From Aspergillus flavus (Eukaryota; Ascomycota; Eurotiomycetes; Eurotiales; Aspergillaceae): a stretch of DNA of 64,000 bases. Positions 56,875 to 64,000 of this stretch are shown piece by piece. Numbering within the stretch: position 1 is the first letter of the stretch; each line of letters begins with the position of its first letter. The notes under the pieces are model-generated. The model searched no databases. It was not told the origin of the DNA and was given only the letters and a program-made list of their open reading frames with translations. The stretch lies in NCBI RefSeq assembly GCF_009017415.1, contig NC_092409.1:3844001-3908000 (forward strand). Direction: 5' to 3'. A program made the position numbers and the translations under genes.

Positions 56875-57491
56875 GGTGGTTGTGTGGTGGTCAAGGAAGC
56901 GTGCGGAGAGAAGTTGTAGTTTGAGAAAGAGAGCAGTGATGATGATTCCGGGTGCGTCATGTGCTTAATTGAGAGAACATAAGATCGGATGGGGAAATCA
57001 GATATCAGAACACCTGCGACAATGAAAAAAGTACCTTCTTTGAACTCATTGTCACCACCATCCAATCTCTAGTCACAGGATGTGGGGAGTTCATCAACTA
57101 AGATACTAACTAAATTATACACGAACTATATACAACATTTTCCAACTACTATAATATACCGGATAAGAAAACCGTTGATCATTCTCTAGAGAACTGCGCG
57201 GTTGGTCTGAAGGCTGCGGCGGCCGTTCCGCCTTCACGGGATCGACTTCACTTCATCCGTTCGCGCAGAGAAACCTCGTACAGAAGCCGTCCACTTCCCC
57301 ATCAAAATCTCCGCCCGTCCCATCGTTTTTGGGTCGGAGATTATCGTCTCTCTCTTCTCTGCACCTTCTAGTTTGTCTCTATGTTTTTTTCAGCCACTCA
57401 AGCCGCCCTGTTGCTACCTCTCCGCACCTGAATTTAACCGTGGAGAAACGAGCCCCCTCGCCCGCCCCAGAACCGGGGTTTTGGAGCGAGC
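56875..57491. promoter_or_regulatory. Bidirectional promoter (VanZ-like / spt7)
   Basis: This 617-bp spacer lies between divergent start codons. The right part is C/T-rich and leader-like for spt7. No specific motif is called. Confidence 0.4.
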
Positions 57492-60400
57492 ATGTCGCTC
57501 GGACACCACCACGCCTGGTTGCCACCAGGACATCTTCGGCCTCCCGATGATCATCACGATTCGCGGTCAATCAATGGCTACTCGAAATCATTTTCCGGCC
57601 CCAGGACGCCCCAAATGCGCGCCTCGGTCGACGCTGATGGGTCTCACGCGGGTAATCTGATATCGGAGGCTGATATGGCAGCCGAGGAAGACCCACGCAT
57701 TGCCATATTTCGCGATCTATACAGACGCAGTGAGGCGAAAATAAATAACTTATTTGCTGGACAGGAAATTGCGGAGGACCTCGTCGGCGCCGCCGTCGCG
57801 GACGCTGATGAGCCCGACACCAAGAATGAGCGCGCTGACGAACCTGCACCTCCTCCGGTACCCGCTAAGAAACCCGCGAGGAAGCTGGATGATGATGACT
57901 ACGATGACTATGACGATGACGATGATGGAGATGCTCCATCACCACCAAAGCCCAAACCTCTCACCCCTTCCCAGGAATCTAGTGCTCCTCCTCCCTTAAG
58001 TCGCTATACGAGCGGTACGACATCAGCAGGCGGTGATGTTTCGAAAGAAACGAAGAAAGAGTCGTTAGAAGATATTCGGAAGAAGTTGGAGGAAGACAAG
58101 AAGGCAACCGAGGAAGCTGCGAAGAGAAGCTTCCATACCATCTTCTATACACTAGAAAATGACCGAGATGCTATGCTGGATCAACAACGCCTAGAAGAGT
58201 CTGAACGGCAAGTTGAAGCTGAAATGTCAAGCCAAGCCAATGCTGGTAACAATGCGACTTCAGCTTCAAACGGTTACGGCTCGCTGAGCAACGCTAACCT
58301 TGGCGCGTCGAGTCTAACGTTGAAGAATCTTATCGCGAGAATCGACATGAAGCGGACAATGGTGCAAGCCTCTGATGCAGAGCTTCGGAGCTTGATGAGC
58401 GAGGTTCGGAAGAATCGCAGCAAATGGGCCAGTGAGGATAAAATTGGCCAGGAAGAGCTATACGAAGCTGCGGAGAAAGTCCTCAGCGAACTCAAAGCCA
58501 TGACGGAGCATTCGAGTGCCTTTCTGACTCGTGTGAATAAACGTGATGCGCCGGATTATTACACAAGTACGATATGCCCTTAACTTAGAGTCGCAGACCT
58601 GTACTAATTCATTAAACAGTCATCAAGCATCCCATGGACCTGGGAACAATGACTAAGAAGCTGAAAGCGCTGCAATATAAGTCAAAGCAGGAGTTTGTTG
58701 ATGACATCAACCTGATCTGGTCCAACTGTTTCAAATATAACACAAATCCGGAACATTTTCTGCGCAAGCATGCCTTGTACATGAAAAAGGAGACGGAGAA
58801 GCTTGTTCCTCTTATTCCAGAGATTGTAATCAGAGATCGTGCTGAAGTTGAAGCAGAGGAGCGTAGACTTCAGCTCGCGGAGCTTGACGGTGCAGAAGAG
58901 AGTGACGATGAGCCTATCATGTCGTCCAGAGGTAGGAAAGCTCCTGGTAAATCATCCAAGAAAGGTGCTGCTCCAGCTCGAAATACTCCTAGTGGATCTG
59001 AGCCTCCTGCAGGTGCATCTTCGCAGCCATCAGCACCTGCACGCGCGGACTCCGATGTTCCTGCCGATGCCACCCAAAACGGTTTCGCGACACCACCACC
59101 CGGGACACAGACTCCTTCAGACCCTGCTGGTGCCGCGGCTGGCGTCTCTGGGAGCCATGGTGATTCTATGGAAATTGATGGATTGGCGCCATCGACTCTT
59201 GCACTTAGTGCTTTATCAGCGCCGGGCGCGGAAGCTGAGGATCCTGAGTACAAGGTGTGGAAGCAAGTCACGAAAAAAGACAGGGCTCTTATTGCTGCAG
59301 AAAGGCATCGCTTGTTCAAAGGCGACAAGCTAAACTCGGACGAACCGGCTTTACTGCGCACCAAAGCTGGTATGCGAAGGTGGCTGAGGAATCAAAAACA
59401 GGTTAATGCGGAAGGTGATAAGTCCAACGAGTCAAGTGCTCAAGCCATGGAGCCTGGTCCGGCTGGTGGATCTCTTGCCGAAGGTATTGAGGTCGAAGAG
59501 GATAAAGTGATCCCTGATTATTACGATGTTATGTCAGGCGTTCCTGATCTGCCTGGACAACTGCTCTGGAGGGAAGACTCTGATGGCAACATCGTGGATG
59601 CTTCCGAGGAGTTTCTAAGGATCCTACCAAAAGGAACATTCACCCAGCCCGAAAGCAAACTTTCCCGTAAGATGGATGCGAATATGCGGCAAATGCAAGA
59701 GACTCGAAAGATTTGCTCCAAAATTGGCATTGTCAAGCAGATGCAGTTGCAATCTCAGGTACGTTTTACACGCTCCTGTAAGCGCTGGTCAATACTCTAA
59801 CTTCGACTGTAGATGTACCAGAACCAGTTCCAGAAATATCAGCCGGAACCATTTGTCGAGCACGATGTTCCGCCTCATGTAATGAATGATGAAGGGCCTG
59901 TCGTGTCTCCATGGGTTTGCAAGGCAGCTTTGCAGCGCTCCGTTGCAAAGATTTTCTATCATACTGGATTTGAGGAGTACCAGCCGTCAGCTCTTGACGC
60001 TGTCACTGATATCGCTTCTGATTTCTTTCAGAAGATAGGGGAAACCTTCAAGTCTTATATTGAGGCACCCAAAGTTCCTACCAGCGATCCAACGGACATT
60101 GTGTCTTCAAGCAATCAGTGGAAAAAGGCATACACCGAACCGGAAATTGTGCTTCACACACTGAACTCTGTCGGCATTGGTGTTGAGGATATTGAGTCTT
60201 ATATCAAAGACGACGTTGAAAGACTTGGGACGAAGCTAGCGACCGTCCATGACCGTTTGAGGTCTTTGCTTTCTGAGCTTCTGCGGCCTGCCCTTGCCGA
60301 TGGAGGTGAAGATGGTTCCAGTGCGTTTGCAGATGGTAGTGAACAGTTCGTTGGCGGTGACTTCGCTGAGGACATTGACGAAGATTTCTTCGGGTTCAAG

Positions 60401-61181
60401 GAGCTTGGTCTGGATAAGGAATTTGGCTTGGCTACTCTTAGCGTCCCGCTTCACCTCCTCCAGAATAGGATGTACAACGCTGCTCAGTCCCAGAATACAA
60501 GGTATGGTGGACAACTTCCGGATGCACTATTGATACTCACTGTTTCTTAGTTCTACCCAAACCGTAACCCTCTTTCCGCCCCCCCCTCCGTACCCACGGA
60601 TCACATCGGAGACGTTACCATCGCAAATTGGATTGGTCCAAGCATTTTTCGGTGCCAAGTTACAAGCGAGCAATAACGAGGGCCTGGTTGAGGATCTTGA
60701 ACTACCACCGAAACAAAGGCCAATGGCTGCTAAACCTCGTCTTCCAGCCTCTGGCAAGATCCTGCCACCTTCTGCCCCGGCCGGGCCGACTTCCAGCCCC
60801 CAAAAGCGGCCACTCCCTCCGACAGCTCCTAGTCAGCAACCAAACGCTATCAAGCCTGGGCCGTCAGAACCCAGCAAGAAGAAGGTCAAGAAGAACAGTG
60901 GCGTGGCTCTGGAAATCCCTGGATCAATTGCCGACGGGGACGAAGCTGCAGCGAACCTGGATGGCACTAAGACTACCGATGACCCAACATCGACAAATAT
61001 GGATTCCAAGGACTCTGCTGCCGAGGTCTCGGGGGGGCCCGTGACCAAGGATACTGCCATGCCAGACGTTACCGCTGCTGGTGAAGGCGCTGGTTCTATT
61101 GGTGATGCCACCGGCGATCCAAATAAAAGTAACGACAGCACGGCTCCTTTGACAAACGGTACAGCGGGCGTTACATCATGA
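57492..61181 (+). CDS. spt7: SAGA complex subunit Spt7 (bromodomain), 1177 aa
   Basis: The exons are 57492-58566, 58620-59758, 59813-60501 and 60551-61181. A disordered, Asp-rich N-terminus precedes a bromodomain at about residues 325-425; the first intron falls in it, joining DAPDYYT to [11 protein letters not shown], then IWSNCFKYN with the acetyl-lysine-binding Asn. A long Ala/Ser/Pro linker follows. A histone-fold-like segment starting near [18 protein letters not shown] (residues ~765-840) would pair with Ada1 in SAGA. The Pro/Lys-rich C-terminus is the portion removed in the SLIK form in yeast. Spt7 scaffolds the SAGA histone acetyltransferase coactivator in the nucleus. Domain order and length are as expected. 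Confidence 0.93.
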
Positions 61182-62560
61182 TGTTCTTATACGAAACATA
61201 CCGAATCCCTTGTTGCAGGCCGAAATGGTACTTGTATAGCCTTTCCGCTACCTATAAACTTGGATGACTGTCTCTTTTCTACCTTCCAGGGTTCTACAAC
61301 CCTTTCTGTTACATTTTATTTCCGCATCATATTTCGTTTTCAGTGTTTTGCTAAAGTGCATGAATACCCGGCATTTCTGGTGGGGCAGGTGAAGCCAGTT
61401 TCTTGGGCATGAAATAGACAACAACTCACATCCGAACACCGGGGGAGCGCTAGCGACGAGAATCCAATATTCTGATTTTCTGGCAGCAGCGCTCTCTTCC
61501 TTTTTCCATCCTTTTCTATCTATCTGCATTGGGGACCGGAACATTGAAACAAAAAAACGAAAACAGGTGATCGACAACATGGAATGGCGCAGCATGGCAT
61601 GATTTTAGGAGGGAATGACAGCACAGCAACTCACGCATTTTCTGTACCAGCTGATTCTAATCCTTGACTCTTTTTTATCCTTCTTTGGTCTGGGGATGAA
61701 GGGTAGACCCCAGAGCAGCCAATCAGTTCAGACCAAATTGTTCATATCTGGGCGTCTTTCCTTGTCTCTTTTTACTGTACTTTGGTGACTTCTCTTCTTC
61801 TATACCATGTACTCGTATGCTAATATAAGCGTGCGCAGTGTTTTTTTTCCCTCTTCGTTTGGATTTCCTTTCTTTCCCCCATCTACTACGACTTTCCCTC
61901 GTTTTGCTTGCTCGTTCATGCCATGTCTCCGCTTTTCACTTGTTCTGCTCTACTGGTCCATTCATCATCGATGTATTATCCGACAGTTCTACTCTGTTAT
62001 TCTAAACAGAGATCAATACTCGTACAGTACATAACATGTCATCTGACATAAAGACCTTGACAATCCAGTGCCTAAGCTGCAGATTAAAGCTAAGTTTTGT
62101 CTTTAATCGACTATCTTATCTATTGGGGTGACGCACTCGATTCCCATTTTGTTATTCAATGGCACCCAAGACTTAAGATACGAGGATAATTATTTCTACT
62201 CCCGTAGACTCCGTGGATGTCTGGTAGAAGGACGTAGCAAAGCAAGTTGAGATGAGATTGCTAAACCTAAAGATATTCCTAAGGTACACACATTGAAACT
62301 CTCGTCTGCAAGAACCGCATCCTTCAGATCCATCCGCCCTTGCCAAAGGCAGTCAGTCCCGGTGGCTCAGCTGTTGCTGACTCGAACCTCTAAATGCATG
62401 ACCATGAGTAGTGGAGAGTTCTGATAACATGAACCAACGCAGCAAGCAAGGCTGAAAGAGCGGAGATAGCCCAGTCCATATGCCAGACATGGCTGGGGAA
62501 AACTAGACAAGTAGTGAAAATAGATTTCGTCGCTTCGCGTAATATCCATATAACCAGCAC
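61182..62560. other. Convergent 3' region of spt7 and the Argonaute gene
   Basis: There are 1.38 kb without a supported gene. Around 61790-61920 the sequence is T/C-rich on the plus strand. A 75-codon frame at 61807-62034 shows no family resemblance. Confidence 0.4.
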
Positions 62561-64000
62561 CTAGATGTACCAAACTGCGAAGGGCAGTCTATTTGGAGTA
62601 CCATGGATTGGCAAGAGTCTCGGGTCGACTGGCTTATCCTTGGGCTTAGGGTTTGTCATTGGAACTTCGCGTCCGCTCCGCGGACCAGAACTGGCAGGCA
62701 CATCCTCATGATGGCGAGCGCGGGCCGCAATAAGGTGTGCATAGTAAACTGCGGGGACTATAATTACTCATGTTAGTCACGGAATCTTGTAAAACAGGGA
62801 GCGAAAGGCACGTACACAATGAAACCGAAGTAGTGGACCGTATGTACTGATAACAATGATCATAGATCATGTTCTCCAGCTGATGTGCCTTGTGTCCAAT
62901 CTGGTCCAAAATAACATGGTAATGGACGGGTCGCGAGGTTCCTTGAAGTGCAATGTGGGAGTAGAGGAAGAAGTCCCAGTCATGCGGGCTAGTAACGTCC
63001 TTCTCAATGAGAAGTCCTGGAAGGGGATTGCCATTCTTGTCGGCCGCATTGCGATCAGTCGGCCTAGGAAATGCGCGGATATGGTGCCGCTTGTTTGCGA
63101 TTACGACGGTAAACTTTCCCTTCCATGTATCTTGGGTCAACTTCATAAAGATAGACTTTATGTCTAAAACTTCCTGTTTGAGAATCTTCTCTCTCTCCCC
63201 CTCTGAGACGCCATCGCGGAAGTAATAAACGTTTTCGGGGGCGCGTCCTTGACCAACTGTAGACATCCACTCTCGCACCAGTGGGGTAAGCATATGCTCC
63301 ATATTTGCACGAGCGATAACCTCAACTCGGTCACCATTGGTCTCACAGGCACCCCAGTAGCGTCCACCAAAGGTATCCATGCAGACGGAGACAGCGGCCA
63401 TCGAAGGCGACCAAACACCTATCGTTGGATGCGTGACATCCGCTCCAATGATCATTGTCATTGGTTTGAGGCTGGCATCATTGACTTTTGGTATGATACG
63501 AGCAGTGGTACCTCCCAGCTTTGCGTTGACTTTCATCAAAACGTTTGAGATATACTGCGGGTTCGCCTTAGCCACGTGGGCAGACTGCAAGACTTGGGAA
63601 GGCACACCCCAACGACAGTCACAAGACTTCTTGATCCGGAGGTATGTGAACGAGTTCTTGTCGGGGACAATGATCAACAGGAGTTGGGGCTCCTTTTGAA
63701 ATTTGTTGCCGGTTGAGTTAAAGAGTCTCTTTATGGCCTCGCCAGTGTCCTCTGTCAATTCAGCAATCAAGGGACGTTGGGTAATGTTGCCTCCATGCCC
63801 AGCATAGGTCTTCATGAACCCGTCAACGAAGTGCTCCACTTGGGTCCTGTTGATGACATTGCGTTTGCCTGGGATAAATCCCACACCCCAGCAGCTGAGA
63901 GGCTGCTTGTTTGGCTGGTAGAACTTCTTTCCACGAAGATCCCAGCGGCCGTTGGTTCCTGGGTTGTGGCGTTGATTGCCACCAAATTGGATATCAGGGT
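62561..64000 (-). CDS. Argonaute (QDE-2-type) PIWI protein, C-terminal part, cut by window edge
   Basis: The exons seen are >64000-62816 and 62757-62561; the 5' part lies outside. The segment GTNGRWDLRGKKFYQPN marks linker 2, followed by a MID domain (IIVPDKNSFTYLRIKKSCD) and a full PIWI domain. Catalytic-type residues are present: Asp in IIGADVTHP, Asp in YYFRDGVSEGE and His in PVHYHVI, so slicer activity is plausible; a Glu-finger candidate is in RVEVIARANMEHM. The final exon restores AVYYAHLIAARARHHED and the end FAVWYI. Argonautes bind small RNAs and act in quelling or antiviral and transposon silencing in fungi. The PAZ and N domains cannot be checked here. Confidence 0.93.

Overview
This 64 kb window looks like nuclear DNA from a filamentous ascomycete, most likely a Eurotiales mould (Aspergillus/Penicillium type). 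The evidence is short spliceosomal introns (mostly 50-80 nt, GTANGT donors, CTAAC-like branch points), pyrimidine-rich 5' leaders, compact genes on both strands, and fungal families such as a Clu/TIF31 protein, a GtaA-type glutaminase, a ferric-reductase-like enzyme and a QDE-2-type Argonaute. Genus-level assignment is inference. Exon coordinates were worked out by hand from reading frame, splice signals and family resemblance. No search was run, and gene symbols are used only where the family is clear.

Layout: 0.1-7.5 kb holds a mitochondrial-type AAA ATPase (-) divergent from cluA/TIF31 (+). 8.3-11.0 kb has a 912-aa single-exon protein of unknown function. 13.6-19.6 kb has a ferric-reductase-like oxidoreductase, a Ure2-type GST and the branchpoint-bridging protein (SF1/BBP). 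19.6-23.2 kb is a 3.7 kb stretch without an intact gene but with decayed coding-like fragments. 23.2-31.6 kb holds DEAD-box helicase Dbp8, an AP-1-like bZIP factor with a structured leader, and an Stm1-like ribosome-associated protein. 32.0-37.7 kb has a small DUF6914-like protein and a secreted glutaminase. 39.8-45.9 kb has a Whi5/Nrm1-like G1/S repressor candidate, a zinc alcohol dehydrogenase, PEX19 and an unknown protein. 46.4-49.0 kb carries three consecutive minus-strand genes for secretory-pathway proteins: a 7-exon small secreted protein with a twin CX6C core, a putative 96-aa secreted peptide and a Mid2-like wall sensor. 49.0-53.8 kb is gene-poor but hides a four-exon 83-aa mitochondrial-type protein. 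53.8-61.2 kb has a protein tyrosine phosphatase, a VanZ-like membrane protein and SAGA subunit Spt7. The window ends inside an Argonaute gene (-).

Most genes are housekeeping: translation and mRNA (Clu, Stm1), splicing (BBP), ribosome biogenesis (Dbp8), chromatin (Spt7), peroxisomes (PEX19), mitochondria (AAA ATPase, Clu, the 83-aa protein). I see no biosynthetic gene cluster, intact transposon, tRNA or CRISPR-like array. The most interesting leads are the twin-CX6C secreted protein and its secretory neighbours, the concealed 83-aa gene, the hairpin/uORF leader of the bZIP gene, a long intron in BBP whose alternative acceptors all create stops, a TTGGGGAA repeat cluster upstream of the alcohol dehydrogenase, and a long ATG-less in-frame extension of the phosphatase.
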